Shown: positions 17,113 through 27,261, counted from the first letter of the stretch. The stretch: 64,000 nucleotides of DNA from Acinetobacter sp. ANC 3929 (GCF_000369405.1 NZ_KB850000.1:496001-560000), one strand, 5' to 3'. Notes: generated from the letters alone by a model not told the origin. Program-made: numbers and translations.

Positions 17113-18147
17113 ATGCAGCTACAAGCGCAGGTTCAGCTTAAAAACTTAAATACATTAAATTTGAATGCAATTGCTTCACATTATGTGCAGATCAATCATG
17201 CAGATGATGTCATTGCGGCTTTGGCATTTGCCGAACAGCAACATTTAAACGTTTTGGTTCTTTCCGGTGGTAGTAATGTTTTATTGCCACAACAAATACA
17301 AGCCTTGGTAATGCATTTAAATATTCACGGCATTGAAGTCCTTTATGAAGATGAAAATACCATTACAGTTAAAGTAGGTGCTGGGCAAATATGGCATGAC
17401 TTTGTTTTGTATAGTACGCAACAGCAATGGTTTGGATTGCAAAATCTTGCTTTGATACCAGGGTTAGTCGGTGCTTCTCCTGTACAGAATATTGGTGCTT
17501 ATGGCGTTGAAGCAGGTGAGTTTATTGAATCGGTACAAGTTTATGATCGTGAACTAAAACAGTTTGATTCGATCTCTGCGCAAGATTGCCATTTTGCATA
17601 TCGCCATAGTATTTTCAAAGATCATCCCAATCGTTACATCATTGTAAGTGTGACTTTTAAACTATTGAAACAAGCTGAGCTTAAACTGAATTATGGTGAC
17701 CTTAAGCAAGCAGTAGGCGATCAATTGACTGCAGAAAACTTACAAAATCAGGTAATACAAATTCGCAAAAGTAAATTGCCAGATCCGAAAGAATTTCCAA
17801 ATGTTGGAAGCTTTTTTAAGAATCCAATTTTGGCACAAGTTGAATTTGATAAAATTACCCAACAATTTCCAAACATTCCGCATTATCCGCAGGCAAATAG
17901 CAGTGTTAAAGTGGCTGCTGGTTGGTTAATTGATGAAGCCGGTTGGAAGGGTAAGCAATTAGGCTCGGTTGGGATGTTTCATAAGCAAGCTTTAGTGTTG
18001 GTGAATTATGCTGAGGCGACGCTAGCGGATGTACAAAATACTTATCATGCTGTACAAAGTGATGTAAAACAAAAGTTTAGTATTCTATTGGAACCTGAAC
18101 CTGTGTTATACAGTGAACAAGGTTTAATTCAAGCGCATAGTGGGTGA
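17113..18147 (+). CDS. murB: UDP-N-acetylenolpyruvoylglucosamine reductase
   Basis: 344 residues. Catalyses the NADPH-dependent second step of UDP-MurNAc synthesis for peptidoglycan, in the cytoplasm with FAD. The FAD-binding region [11 protein letters not shown] and the block [24 protein letters not shown] are diagnostic; the catalytic Ser region [10 protein letters not shown] and the final [10 protein letters not shown] are present. It is a type I MurB by length. Its stop overlaps the start of the next gene (GTGA), so it is part of an operon with the PTP, YdcF-like and hydrolase genes. Confidence 0.96.
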   Translation: MQLQAQVQLKNLNTLNLNAIASHYVQINHADDVIAALAFAEQQHLNVLVLSGGSNVLLPQQIQALVMHLNIHGIEVLYEDENTITVKVGAGQIWHDFVLYSTQQQWFGLQNLALIPGLVGASPVQNIGAYGVEAGEFIESVQVYDRELKQFDSISAQDCHFAYRHSIFKDHPNRYIIVSVTFKLLKQAELKLNYGDLKQAVGDQLTAENLQNQVIQIRKSKLPDPKEFPNVGSFFKNPILAQVEFDKITQQFPNIPHYPQANSSVKVAAGWLIDEAGWKGKQLGSVGMFHKQALVLVNYAEATLADVQNTYHAVQSDVKQKFSILLEPEPVLYSEQGLIQAHSG

Positions 18148-19292
18148 AAAAATCTATGGCGAAAGTACATTGGATGGTCAGTTTAGTACGGGTAATTACC
18201 ATATTATTCGTGCTATTAGGCTGTTTTGTACTTTTTTTATATTCACCTTTTTACTCACAGTTTGTTGTAAAAGGTTTGAATCGTTTTGTTCCTGTAGATG
18301 TCAATGAGGTGGCAGCGCAAAGCCAGCGGCCAGCGGCCTTAAGTGAACATGAAACGCTTGAACCAGGTTCTAATTTATGGATTGCTCGTCAGGCTTATTT
18401 GAAGCTTATGGAAAAAACTTTTCAATCTGAGAAATCAGAGGATTTAAGGTTAATTCAAGCCCGTTATAAATTGCTGCAGCAGTTAATTTCTGAAGAGCAA
18501 GAAAAAGAAAACCAAGATGAGAAAAAACAACCGAATATTCCATTATTGAGTGAACAGCAGCCTGAACAGGAGCAGGAGAGTTCAGCTGTTGTTATTAATA
18601 CGCCGTTGGACTTTTTACAATGGAATACACCCGATAATCAGGCACTCATGGGGAAATATATTGCCTTTTTAGAAACCTATCCGATTGCATTGCCTGTGAG
18701 TGAGGATGACAAAGATCAGACCAATAAAGATCTGATTGAACTGAAAAAAAACAGAGATAGTGTAGCCGAGCAACAAAGTATTTCACAGCCAAATGCAATC
18801 GTCGTATTGGGTGGCGGGTTGACGCTTGGAGCAAATGGTAAAGATATTGTTGTGAATAATTACACTCGCTTGCGCTTAGAAAAAACATTACAAGTCGAGA
18901 AGAAGTATGCATTACCAATTGTACTCAGTGGTGTAGAAGCACCTTATATGCAGGCATGGTTAAAAGAACGTGGTGTTGAAGCGAAGCTACTTGAAAATCG
19001 CAGTATGAACACTTGTGAAAACTCTCGATTCAGTTCTTTATTATTACAAAAGAAAGGTGGTGCACCCACAGTGATCCTAATTACTGATGAATACCACATG
19101 CCACGTACTCGTCGCTTGTTTGCCTTAAATGGAATAGAAACGATTCCTGTCATTGCCCCGATGCCAACAACGTTAACTCAATGGCGTCCAAGTGAGCAAA
19201 ACTATGACCATAGTCGTCGTGCGAACTATGAGATGCTGGCAACAATACGTGATATGTTATTTGGCTCAAGTGATTGTCGAGAGATACCATAA
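18144..19292 (+). CDS. YdcF/ElyC-type DUF218 membrane protein
   Basis: 382 residues. One N-terminal membrane segment (about residues 14-36), a long charged Glu/Gln-rich periplasmic linker, then a DUF218 domain ([62 protein letters not shown]). Relatives such as ElyC and SanA act in envelope integrity and peptidoglycan-precursor economy, which fits its place behind murB. Start GTG at 18144 overlaps the murB stop; an in-frame ATG at 18156 is an alternative. Confidence 0.85.
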   Translation: MKKSMAKVHWMVSLVRVITILFVLLGCFVLFLYSPFYSQFVVKGLNRFVPVDVNEVAAQSQRPAALSEHETLEPGSNLWIARQAYLKLMEKTFQSEKSEDLRLIQARYKLLQQLISEEQEKENQDEKKQPNIPLLSEQQPEQEQESSAVVINTPLDFLQWNTPDNQALMGKYIAFLETYPIALPVSEDDKDQTNKDLIELKKNRDSVAEQQSISQPNAIVVLGGGLTLGANGKDIVVNNYTRLRLEKTLQVEKKYALPIVLSGVEAPYMQAWLKERGVEAKLLENRSMNTCENSRFSSLLLQKKGGAPTVILITDEYHMPRTRRLFALNGIETIPVIAPMPTTLTQWRPSEQNYDHSRRANYEMLATIRDMLFGSSDCREIP

Positions 19293-20320
19293 TGTCTGAT
19301 ATTCCATTTTTAAATCCGACAATTTTAAAACAACTAGATCTACCTGTACCGAATCGAGAAACAACGCCTCAAGTTCTTGAGCCATTGGATTTATCCAGTG
19401 CAACTGAGCTATCCAAACCTTTGCAAGCCTATCGTAAGCTATATGGCTTACATTTACTGGATTGTGAGCATTGGCAAGGCTATGTGGAAATGCCTTTGTT
19501 TCGTTTGCATGTGCAGGTTTTTCAGCCAAAACAGCAAAAATTACAAGGTACGGTTTGTCTGCTACATGGTTATTTAGAACATAGCGGAATTTATCAGCCA
19601 ATTATTAAAGAGATACTAGATCAAGGTTTCAGCATTGTGACTTATGATCTGCCTGGGCATGGCTTGAGTAATGGTTCACCAGCCAGTATTCAGAATTTTG
19701 ATCATTATCAGCAAGTGTTGCAGGCCGTTTATGAAGCAGTGCGGGGTGCAAAACAATTACCTAAACCTTGGTTAGGCATTGGGCAAAGTACAGGTGGTGC
19801 AATTTGGATGCATCATTTACTCGAATTTGCGGAACGTAGAGAAGATCCGATTGTTGATCGTGTATTACTGTTGTCACCATTGATCCGACCTGCAAAAACG
19901 GCTTGGTGGCATAATTCGGTTGGACTCGGCATTATCCGTCGGATTAAAAGCCAAGTACCACGACATTTCCGCCGTAATAACCATAATCCTGAATTTCTAC
20001 GTTTTGTTCGTCTAAAAGATCCATTGCAACCTCGGATGATGGGCATGGACTGGATTTTAGCCATGTCAAAATGGATGTTGGAAATGGAACAACGACCAGC
20101 ATGTCGTATTCCTGTTTGGCTCGCACAAGGTGCTTTGGATCAAACTGTAGATTGGCGTTATAACATTGAATATATCCGTCGTAAGTTCAGATTGCAGACT
20201 TTGTTGATGTTAGAAGAAGGTTCACATCAATTGATTAATGAGCGGGCAGATATTCGTGCTGCGCTGACAGGTTTAATTCCTGCTTTCTTGCATGCAAAAC
20301 CAAATCACCACTATTACTAG
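19292..20320 (+). CDS. Alpha/beta hydrolase (serine hydrolase, monoglyceride-lipase-like)
   Basis: 342 residues. Hydrolase_4 fold: LLHGYLEHSGIY (oxyanion region), DLPGHGLSNG, nucleophile elbow GQSTGG, and catalytic His in EEGSHQLINE. No signal peptide, so cytoplasmic. The ATG at 19292 shares a base with the stop of the upstream gene (TAATG) and matches the conserved start; a TTG 18 bases earlier is less likely. Substrate not deducible; relatives cleave monoacylglycerols or lysophospholipids. Confidence 0.87.
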   Translation: MSDIPFLNPTILKQLDLPVPNRETTPQVLEPLDLSSATELSKPLQAYRKLYGLHLLDCEHWQGYVEMPLFRLHVQVFQPKQQKLQGTVCLLHGYLEHSGIYQPIIKEILDQGFSIVTYDLPGHGLSNGSPASIQNFDHYQQVLQAVYEAVRGAKQLPKPWLGIGQSTGGAIWMHHLLEFAERREDPIVDRVLLLSPLIRPAKTAWWHNSVGLGIIRRIKSQVPRHFRRNNHNPEFLRFVRLKDPLQPRMMGMDWILAMSKWMLEMEQRPACRIPVWLAQGALDQTVDWRYNIEYIRRKFRLQTLLMLEEGSHQLINERADIRAALTGLIPAFLHAKPNHHYY

Positions 20321-20331
20321 TGGTGATTTTT
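20304..20331 (+). terminator. Rho-independent terminator overlapping the hydrolase stop codon
   Basis: ATCACCACTA, loop TTAC, TAGTGGTGAT, then T. The TAG stop of the hydrolase (20318-20320) is the first triplet of the right arm. Confidence 0.85.
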
Positions 20332-20351
20332 GATTGACTCAAATACGTATC

Positions 20352-22022
20352 TTAAAATTGATTGGCATCCGCCATTTTCCACATACGATAGTAGAAATTA
20401 TCTTCATCTTTCAAATCACCAAGCAGTAATTCATTTTCTTTCAAGAAGAAGTGAATTTGTGCATAGTTTTTGATTTCACGGTCATTCATACGTTGTGCCA
20501 AATGATGCGCTTTGATGTCTGATGGATGATGTAAACCCGCAGCTGCAATCATTTCAGATAGGGCGTGTAGGGTGTTTTTATGGAAGTTAAAGACTCGTTC
20601 AGCCTTACTTGGAACATCAATGGCTTTTTGGCGGTCTTTATCTTGTGTCGCAACGCCAACAGGACACTGGTTGGTATGGCAGCTTTGCGCTTGGATACAA
20701 CCTACTGCAAACATAAAGCCACGAGCGGAATTGACCCAATCCGCACCTAAGGCAAAGGTGCTGGCAATATCAAAGGCACTGATCATTTTACCGCTGGCAC
20801 CAATTTTAACCTGATTGCGAAGTCCTGCGCCCACCAGTGTATTGTGTACAAAGCGTAAACCTTCTCTGAGTGGCGTACCAATATAGTCACTAAACTCGAT
20901 GGGTGCTGCGCCAGTTCCGCCTTCAGAACCGTCAACCACCACAAAGTCAGGCACAATTTTGGTTTCGAGCATGGCTTTGACAATGCTCATAAATTGCCAG
21001 GGTTGGCCAATACACAATTTAAACCCGACTGGTTTACCACCTGAAAGTTCTCTCAATTTTTGGATGAAATGCATCATTTCAATTGGGGTGTTAAAACTTG
21101 GGTGCTTAGACGGAGAAATGCAGTCATGGTCTCTGGAAATACCACGGATACGGGCAATTTCTTCAGTGATTTTATGCTTGGGTAAAATACCGCCGTGGCC
21201 TGGTTTCGCTCCTTGTGAGAGCTTGACCTCAATCATTTTAATATTCGGATTTTTGGCTTGTTGTGCAAATTTATCTGGATCAAATAAGCCTTCAGGTGTA
21301 CGACAACCAAAATAACCACTGGCAATTTGCCAGACAATATCGCCGCCATGCTCTAAATGGTAGGGGCTTAGACTACCTTCACCCGTATCGTGGTAGAAGT
21401 TGCCTAAATGCGCGCCTTTATTAAGAGCACGAATTGCATTGGCACTCAGACTACCAAAGCTCATCGCAGAGATATTCATGATTGATGCACTATAAGGCTG
21501 ACTACATTGCGCATTACCTATCAGGACACGAAAAGACTCTGGGTTTGCAGGTGGGCATGGGGCGATTGAATGCACAATGAAACGATAGTTTGGATCATAG
21601 ACATCAATGATTGAACCAAAAGGTTTATCTGCATTTTCATTTTTTGCACGTTGATAAACGAGGCTGCGTTGCATGCGTGAAAAAGGCAGTGCATCTTGAT
21701 CTGATTCTATGAAATATTGGCGAATTTCAGGGCGAACATCTTCAAAAAGAAAGCGGAAATGTCCAAGAATTGGATAGTTTCTTAAGATAGCATGCTTCTT
21801 TTGCAGTAAATCGCGTAAACCAACAATACTGAGCAACCCTGTGACTAACCAAAGACCGTTTAAGAGTGTATCGGATATAAAGTAATAAATTGTATGCGGG
21901 GTATAGGTAAATTTAAACCAAGTAATGGTTAAAGCAGTAAAAATACAAAGAAACCAAACAGAATGTCTTGAAAAGAAAGTGTTAAGTAATTTATGTCTTA
22001 TAGCTTGTGCTGGACTAGCCAT
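20352..22022 (-). CDS. FMN-binding glutamate synthase family protein
   Basis: About 556 residues. Two hydrophobic segments near the N-terminus (WFLCIFTALTITWFKF and LLNGLWLVTGLLSIVGL) are followed by the FMN-binding synthase domain of GltB: MSAMSFGSLSANAIRALNKG, GEGSLSPYH, KLSQGAKPGHGG, DGSEGGTGAAP, and a Cys cluster (CIQAQSCHTNQCPVGVAT) like the 3Fe-4S site of glutamate synthase. There is no amidotransferase domain and no GltD partner nearby, so it is not a normal GOGAT and its reaction is unknown. The ATG at 22022 (MASPAQAIRH) is preferred over the TTG at 22085. Confidence 0.85.
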   Translation of the reverse strand: MASPAQAIRHKLLNTFFSRHSVWFLCIFTALTITWFKFTYTPHTIYYFISDTLLNGLWLVTGLLSIVGLRDLLQKKHAILRNYPILGHFRFLFEDVRPEIRQYFIESDQDALPFSRMQRSLVYQRAKNENADKPFGSIIDVYDPNYRFIVHSIAPCPPANPESFRVLIGNAQCSQPYSASIMNISAMSFGSLSANAIRALNKGAHLGNFYHDTGEGSLSPYHLEHGGDIVWQIASGYFGCRTPEGLFDPDKFAQQAKNPNIKMIEVKLSQGAKPGHGGILPKHKITEEIARIRGISRDHDCISPSKHPSFNTPIEMMHFIQKLRELSGGKPVGFKLCIGQPWQFMSIVKAMLETKIVPDFVVVDGSEGGTGAAPIEFSDYIGTPLREGLRFVHNTLVGAGLRNQVKIGASGKMISAFDIASTFALGADWVNSARGFMFAVGCIQAQSCHTNQCPVGVATQDKDRQKAIDVPSKAERVFNFHKNTLHALSEMIAAAGLHHPSDIKAHHLAQRMNDREIKNYAQIHFFLKENELLLGDLKDEDNFYYRMWKMADANQF

Positions 22023-22295
22023 CGGCAGGAGATTCCCATAATGAAGCAACTGACAAACGATGCCAAGAAGCTCACACAAGCTCAAGTAATGAATTGTTAG
22101 ATATGAGAATTATTCTCTTATAAGTTTGCTTATTTGATCTTTTATTGGAAAAGTAACTTTCCTGCTTACGGCTGAAGATTTACTTGTATCCATGTTCCTA
22201 ACACGATTACTATCTTGAATATTGCCAACTTTCATAAATATAGATGCGCTGTATTTGAAAAGAGATTGGCTGCATGTAGGTTTTGGGACTTCAAA

Positions 22296-23045
22296 ATGAA
22301 TAAAAAAGGTTCATCAATTACTCGGGTTTTAGACATTATTGAGGCAATTTCAACTGCAAAACATCCACCATCACCTTTAGATCTTTCAGTCGAGTTGGAT
22401 ATTCCAAAGCCAAGTATCCATCGATTGTTGCAAACCTTAGAGCAAGAAAAATTTGTGAAGACGGATATGTACGGAGGTTATATTTTAGGGGATCGCACCT
22501 ATAAGCTGTTGATGAGTTCATGGGAGCAGGAACCACGAAAGATGGAGCGGTTGGCAATCCTGCAAAAACTATCTGATCAGATTAATGAAACATGTGGTAT
22601 TGCAATACTCAGTGATAATCAAATGCTTTACACCGATAGGGTACAGGCGAATTGGCCTTTACAGGTATATCTTCCTGTTGGCGCTACTGTGCCTTTGTGG
22701 TGTACATCAAGTGGAAAACTTTTTTTAAGTTTTCAGCCTATGAATCGCAGGAAAAATATACTAGAACATCTACCGATCGTACAACTCACCAAAAATACAA
22801 TTACCGATCCAGTTTTACTTGAAGAAAATTTGGATCAAATTTTTTTGAATAAACTTGGTACTGATAATGAAGAGTTTATTGCAGGTATGGTGGCTTGTTC
22901 AGTTCCCATTCAAAGAGCAGGTAGCATTGTGGCGTGCCTTTATGTACATGCACCCACAATAAGAAAATCCCTTGATGATCTATTAACTTTTGAGCCTTTA
23001 TTACGTCAGGCTGCAAATAATTTAAATAAATTGATTGATGTGTAA
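22296..23045 (+). CDS. IclR-family transcriptional regulator
   Basis: 249 residues. N-terminal winged helix (SSITRVLDIIEAISTAKHPP, LDIPKPSIHRLLQTLEQEKF) and C-terminal IclR ligand-binding domain (VYLPVGATVPLWCTSSGKLF). The ATG at 22296 is preferred because it places the helix-turn-helix at residue 5-10 as usual; a TTG at 22215 would add 27 non-conserved residues. It converges on the mmsA / Fe-ADH / gntP operon and is the natural candidate regulator of it, through the palindrome at 27234-27258. That link is inference. Confidence 0.88.
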   Translation: MNKKGSSITRVLDIIEAISTAKHPPSPLDLSVELDIPKPSIHRLLQTLEQEKFVKTDMYGGYILGDRTYKLLMSSWEQEPRKMERLAILQKLSDQINETCGIAILSDNQMLYTDRVQANWPLQVYLPVGATVPLWCTSSGKLFLSFQPMNRRKNILEHLPIVQLTKNTITDPVLLEENLDQIFLNKLGTDNEEFIAGMVACSVPIQRAGSIVACLYVHAPTIRKSLDDLLTFEPLLRQAANNLNKLIDV

Positions 23046-23046
23046 A

Positions 23047-23074
23047 AAGAGTGAGCAGAGTGCTCACTCTTATT
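23047..23074. terminator. Bidirectional terminator between iclR-type gene and mmsA
   Basis: AAGAGTGAGCA, loop GAG, TGCTCACTCTT; 11 perfect pairs, between convergent genes. Confidence 0.85.
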
Positions 23075-23089
23075 TAGTGGGTAACTAAA

Positions 23090-24586
23090 TTAGTTGAGAG
23101 TCGGCATCGAAAATTGTGCCCCTTCACGGACATTGGTACTCGGCCAGCGTTGAGTAATGGTTTTACGGCGCGTATAGAAACGGGCACCATCTGGCCCGTA
23201 GGCATGTAAATCACCAAACAATGAACGCTTCCAACCGCCGAAACTATGATAAGCCACAGGAACTGGAAGCGGGATATTGATGCCGACCATTCCCACTTTA
23301 ATGTTATCGCTAAAATAGCGTGCGGCTTCACCATCACGGGTATAGATACATGTGCCATTCCCATATTCATGACTGTCGATCAGGTCCATGGCCTCTTGCA
23401 TGGTTTTAACACGGATGATTTGCAGTACGGGACCAAAGATCTCTTCTTTATAGCTAGTCATATCAGGGCGAACTTGATCAATCAGCGTCGCACCAACATA
23501 AAAACCATTTTCGTAGCCTTTAGGCGCTGCATTTCGACCATCCACAATCACGCTAGCACCTTGTTGTTCTGCACTATTAATATAGTTGACCACTTTCGCT
23601 TTATGTTGCGCCGTAATCACTGGACCAAAATCATTGTCTTTATTTGAATATGAACCGTATTTAAGCAAATCGATTTCTTTGGATAATTTTGCAATCATTT
23701 GATCTGCAATTTCATCACCTACCGCGACCGCGACTGAAAGTGCCATGCAGCGTTCGCCAGATGAACCAAATGCTGCACCTAATAAAGAGCTGACAACATT
23801 ATCTAAATCTGCATCAGGCATGACAATGGCATGATTTTTTGCGCCCCCCAATGCTTGGCAGCGTTTACCTGCGGCAGTTGCTGTTTTATAGATATACTCT
23901 GCAATTGGTGTGGAACCGACAAAGCTAACCGCTTGAACACGCGTATCGTGCAGCAGAGTATCAACTGCTTCTTTATCTCCATTTACAACATTTAATACAC
24001 CATCAGGAAGTCCTGCTTCTTTGAGCAGTTGGGCAATAAATAACGTTGATGAAGGATCACGCTCGGAAGGTTTAAGCACGAAAGTGTTTCCACACACAAT
24101 GGCCATTGGGAACATCCACAATGGAACCATAACTGGAAAGTTAAACGGGGTAATCCCTGCAACAACCCCTAAAGGTTGAAACTCACTCCATGAGTCGATT
24201 GCAGGTCCGACATTCTTACTAAATTCACCTTTTAAAAATTCAGGGGCACTACAAGCATACTCAACATTTTCGATGCCACGTTGTAATTCGCCTGCGGCAT
24301 CATGTCCGATTTTGCCATGCTCTTCACCAATTAGCTGACAAATTTTTTCAGCATTGTTTTCAAGCAACTCTTTAAATTTAAACATGACGCGAGCCCGTTT
24401 GATCACTGGGGTATTGCGCCACTCTGGGAAAGCCGCTTCTGCCGCTGCAATCGCTTCCTCCACGGTTGCTTTGCTGGCAAGTGCGACTTCTTTTGTTTGT
24501 ATGCCTAATGACGGGTTATAAACCGCTTGCGTACGTGTATGCGTTGTATTGATTGCACCCTGAATAAAATGTCCAATGAGTTCCAT
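23090..24586 (-). CDS. mmsA: CoA-acylating (methyl)malonate-semialdehyde dehydrogenase
   Basis: 498 residues of the aldehyde dehydrogenase superfamily. It converts malonate or methylmalonate semialdehyde plus CoA and NAD to acetyl- or propionyl-CoA with CO2 release. Evidence: PFNFPVMVPLWMFPMAIVCG, VLKPSERDPS, the region QALGGAKNHAIVMPDAD, and the catalytic Cys in GSSGERCMALSVAVAVGD. The start MELIGHFIQG has AGAGGA upstream; the longer frame from 24634 is not supported. It lies 35 bases downstream of an Fe-ADH, giving an alcohol to semialdehyde to acyl-CoA sequence, and not in a valine operon. Confidence 0.93.
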   Translation of the reverse strand: MELIGHFIQGAINTTHTRTQAVYNPSLGIQTKEVALASKATVEEAIAAAEAAFPEWRNTPVIKRARVMFKFKELLENNAEKICQLIGEEHGKIGHDAAGELQRGIENVEYACSAPEFLKGEFSKNVGPAIDSWSEFQPLGVVAGITPFNFPVMVPLWMFPMAIVCGNTFVLKPSERDPSSTLFIAQLLKEAGLPDGVLNVVNGDKEAVDTLLHDTRVQAVSFVGSTPIAEYIYKTATAAGKRCQALGGAKNHAIVMPDADLDNVVSSLLGAAFGSSGERCMALSVAVAVGDEIADQMIAKLSKEIDLLKYGSYSNKDNDFGPVITAQHKAKVVNYINSAEQQGASVIVDGRNAAPKGYENGFYVGATLIDQVRPDMTSYKEEIFGPVLQIIRVKTMQEAMDLIDSHEYGNGTCIYTRDGEAARYFSDNIKVGMVGINIPLPVPVAYHSFGGWKRSLFGDLHAYGPDGARFYTRRKTITQRWPSTNVREGAQFSMPTLN

Positions 24587-24621
24587 GTGAATTGATCCTC
24601 TGTTATAAAAATGAAAGTTTT

Positions 24622-25785
24622 TTATGCTGACCAAAGCTGTTGATATAGGTTGATCATTTGCTTAATCGTCGGCACGATAGGGTTGTTGGATGGTGATCCC
24701 GAGGCCAGGGCCTGCTCGGCCATGGTCTGAACGACGTCATCAAAATATTGTTTGTCTACACCGAACTCAGCCATTGTCGGAACGTTTAAATCTTGATTAA
24801 TCGCAATTAAGGTTTTTATAAGCTTTTGATTGGCGATCTCAATCGCATCATCTGAATGTGCACAACCAATTGCTTTTGCACAGTTGGCATAGCGTTCAGG
24901 AGCTGCTTGGATAGAAAACTCTGTGATAAGAGGAAGCAGCATTGCATTAGATAAGCCATGCGGAACATGAAAGAAAGCACCAATGGGCCGACTCATACCA
25001 TGCACCAAAGCAACAGAGGCGTTTGAAAAAGCAATACCTGCCAAAGTAGAACCGAGCATCATTTTTTCACGTGCTTGCTCATTATTAGGATGGTGATAAA
25101 CGATTTGTAAATTTGGACCAATAAGTTTCATCGCTGCAAGAGCTTGCGCATCGCTATATGGACTGGCTTTCTTGCTGACATAAGCTTCGATGGCATGGGT
25201 AAGCGCATCAATACCTGTATCTGCGGTTGTACGTGGAGGAAGAGATAGGGTGAGTTCGTAGTCAATAATTGCCGCTATTGGCAGAAAACCGAGCCCAGCA
25301 CACAGCATTTTCTCACTGGTTTTATCATTGGTAATAATGGTAAAACGCGTGCATTCCGATCCGGTTCCTGCTGTAGTTGGAATAGCAATGATGGGCAGTC
25401 CTAGCTCATTAACTTGTCTAGGGAATTTATAATCAGAGATATCACCACCATGTTTGCTCAAGATACTGATCGCTTTGGCACTATCAATTGGGCTACCACC
25501 ACCAATCGCAATAATGGCATCATACTGCTGCGCCTGAATATATTTCACACCAGCCTCAATGGAACTAGAAGTGGGCTCTGGTATAGTTCCATCAAAATAG
25601 TCACTTTCTATATTTTCAGCTTTTAACAGCTCTTGAATTTGTTTGATATACCCAAGTGAAACCATCATTTTATCGGTAATAATGAGTGGCTTCTTCGCAC
25701 CTAAGCTTTCTAAAATCATGGGAAGCTTAGCCCGCGCATTTTTTCCAATTTCCATAATCCTTGGAAGGTGAGTTGAAAATGACAT
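24622..25785 (-). CDS. Iron-containing alcohol dehydrogenase
   Basis: 387 residues, group III. NAD motif GGGSPIDSAKAI; metal-site segments TADTGIDALTHAIEAYVS and VALVHGMSRPIGAFFHVPHG carry the ligand Asp and His residues. Placed between a GntP permease and mmsA, it most likely oxidises a hydroxy acid such as 3-hydroxypropionate or 3-hydroxyisobutyrate to the semialdehyde used by MmsA. That substrate is inferred from context; the classical enzyme for 3-hydroxyisobutyrate (MmsB) belongs to another family and is absent here. Confidence 0.9.
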   Translation of the reverse strand: MSFSTHLPRIMEIGKNARAKLPMILESLGAKKPLIITDKMMVSLGYIKQIQELLKAENIESDYFDGTIPEPTSSSIEAGVKYIQAQQYDAIIAIGGGSPIDSAKAISILSKHGGDISDYKFPRQVNELGLPIIAIPTTAGTGSECTRFTIITNDKTSEKMLCAGLGFLPIAAIIDYELTLSLPPRTTADTGIDALTHAIEAYVSKKASPYSDAQALAAMKLIGPNLQIVYHHPNNEQAREKMMLGSTLAGIAFSNASVALVHGMSRPIGAFFHVPHGLSNAMLLPLITEFSIQAAPERYANCAKAIGCAHSDDAIEIANQKLIKTLIAINQDLNVPTMAEFGVDKQYFDDVVQTMAEQALASGSPSNNPIVPTIKQMINLYQQLWSA

Positions 25786-25815
25786 TTTTAATTCTCCGTA
25801 TTAAATTGATTGTTT

Positions 25816-27207
25816 TTAAAAAGAACCGAATACTGTTCCAAGTACGATTACACCACTGAGTGCAATTAATGGAATGATGACCGCGACAATGAACATGTCA
25901 TAATAAGATTGTTTATGGGTTAAACCACAAAGGGTAATAATAGTAATGACGGCACCATTATGAGGAAGTGAATCCAGTGCACCAGAAGCCATAGAGGCAA
26001 CCCGATGCATGAGTTCCAATGAAATCCCGTGTTGGAAAGCCAAATCTTTATACGTTTCTCCCATGGTATTCAGGGCAATACTCAAACCACCCGAGGCAGA
26101 ACCTGTGATACCTGCCAATACATTGATCACAATGGCTTCTGAAATGAGTGGGTTGTTGGGTGCAATGCCGACAAGAAAGTCACGTAAGATAATAAAGCCT
26201 GCTAAAGACGCAATGACTGAACCGTAGCCGACTTCTGATGCCGTGTTAAAAATGGGTAAAAATGACGAGGAAACGCCTTGCTGAATTGAGTCTTTTATAT
26301 CGACAATCGACTTCCAGTTCAGAACAATAATGCTTAAACAAGCCAGAACTAGTGCACATATGATTGCCCATAGTCCAATCACTGAATTGAGTGAGGTATT
26401 CCCAAACTGATCCGTTGCCAAATATGCAGTATCCAGCGAAGCTAAGATAAGTTTAGTGAGGACTAAGTTGCTCACAATTACAATGAAAATTGGAATAAAC
26501 GCGACCACAAGACTGGGGTGAGCATGTATTGATTTCCGCTCAAGGTGAGTCTCGTTATGATACCCATAACCTTCGCTCTTGATATCCGCTTTTTTGACAC
26601 GCCGATTGAGCCACCACATACCGGTTATCAAGATAAAGATCGATGCCAAAACACCGAGTCCTGGTGCAGCATAGAGATCAGTATCAAAAAAAGGCATCGG
26701 GATTGCATTTTGGATTGCAGGTGTGCCTGGTAAGGCCGTCATGGTAAAGGTAAGTGCACCTAACATAATTGCCGCTGGGATGAATCGCTTGGGAATACCA
26801 AGTTCTTTAAATAATGCAGAGGCAATTGGAAAGACTGCAAAACCTACAACAAAAAGTGAAACGCCTCCATAAGTTAAAATTGAACAAGACAACACAATGG
26901 AAAGCATAGCTCTGTGATGACCAAGTTTTTCAACAAAAAAATTGGCAATGGTTTGTGCAGAACCAGAGTCATCCATTAATTTTCCAAATACTGCGCCTAA
27001 TAAAAAAAGCGGGAAGTATTTGATGATATAACCGCCTAAACCTGTCATAAACACTTGAGAATAAAATCCAGGTATTTGATTGCTTAGTCCGCTCCATGCG
27101 ACAGCAAATAATGCTAGTAAGGGCGCAAGTACGATTACGCTAAATCCTTTATATGCTAAATACATCAGCAGTATTAAGGACAAGACTATTCCAATTAGTC
27201 CGACCAT
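25816..27207 (-). CDS. GntP-family permease
   Basis: 463 residues, about 12 hydrophobic segments. The family signature region LPGTPAIQNAIPMPFF and the C-terminal ALDSLPHNGAVITIITLCGL are typical for GntP/CitMHS-like carriers of gluconate, 3-hydroxybutyrate and similar hydroxy acids. It is the first gene of the permease / Fe-ADH / mmsA operon and probably imports the operon's substrate across the inner membrane. The promoter and 25-bp palindrome just upstream suggest tight repression. Confidence 0.88.
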   Translation of the reverse strand: MVGLIGIVLSLILLMYLAYKGFSVIVLAPLLALFAVAWSGLSNQIPGFYSQVFMTGLGGYIIKYFPLFLLGAVFGKLMDDSGSAQTIANFFVEKLGHHRAMLSIVLSCSILTYGGVSLFVVGFAVFPIASALFKELGIPKRFIPAAIMLGALTFTMTALPGTPAIQNAIPMPFFDTDLYAAPGLGVLASIFILITGMWWLNRRVKKADIKSEGYGYHNETHLERKSIHAHPSLVVAFIPIFIVIVSNLVLTKLILASLDTAYLATDQFGNTSLNSVIGLWAIICALVLACLSIIVLNWKSIVDIKDSIQQGVSSSFLPIFNTASEVGYGSVIASLAGFIILRDFLVGIAPNNPLISEAIVINVLAGITGSASGGLSIALNTMGETYKDLAFQHGISLELMHRVASMASGALDSLPHNGAVITIITLCGLTHKQSYYDMFIVAVIIPLIALSGVIVLGTVFGSF

Positions 27208-27233
27208 TTACACACCTGTTTTTGTAGTTTTAT

Positions 27234-27258
27234 ATAATGATACGAAACGTATCATTAT
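27234..27258. promoter_or_regulatory. Perfect palindromic operator candidate
   Basis: Arms ATAATGATACG and CGTATCATTAT around AAA; 11 perfect pairs, 25 bases. The expected transcription start of the gntP promoter (near 27255) lies inside it, so a protein bound here would block initiation. Binding by the nearby IclR-type regulator, or by a GntR/TetR-type protein encoded elsewhere, is possible. Confidence 0.75.
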
Positions 27259-27261
27259 TAA

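Noticed and set aside
20341-20352. ATACGTAT near the end of the synthase gene as a second gntP-type operator
   Set aside because: Only 8 bases, without the wider arms, and not near a promoter.
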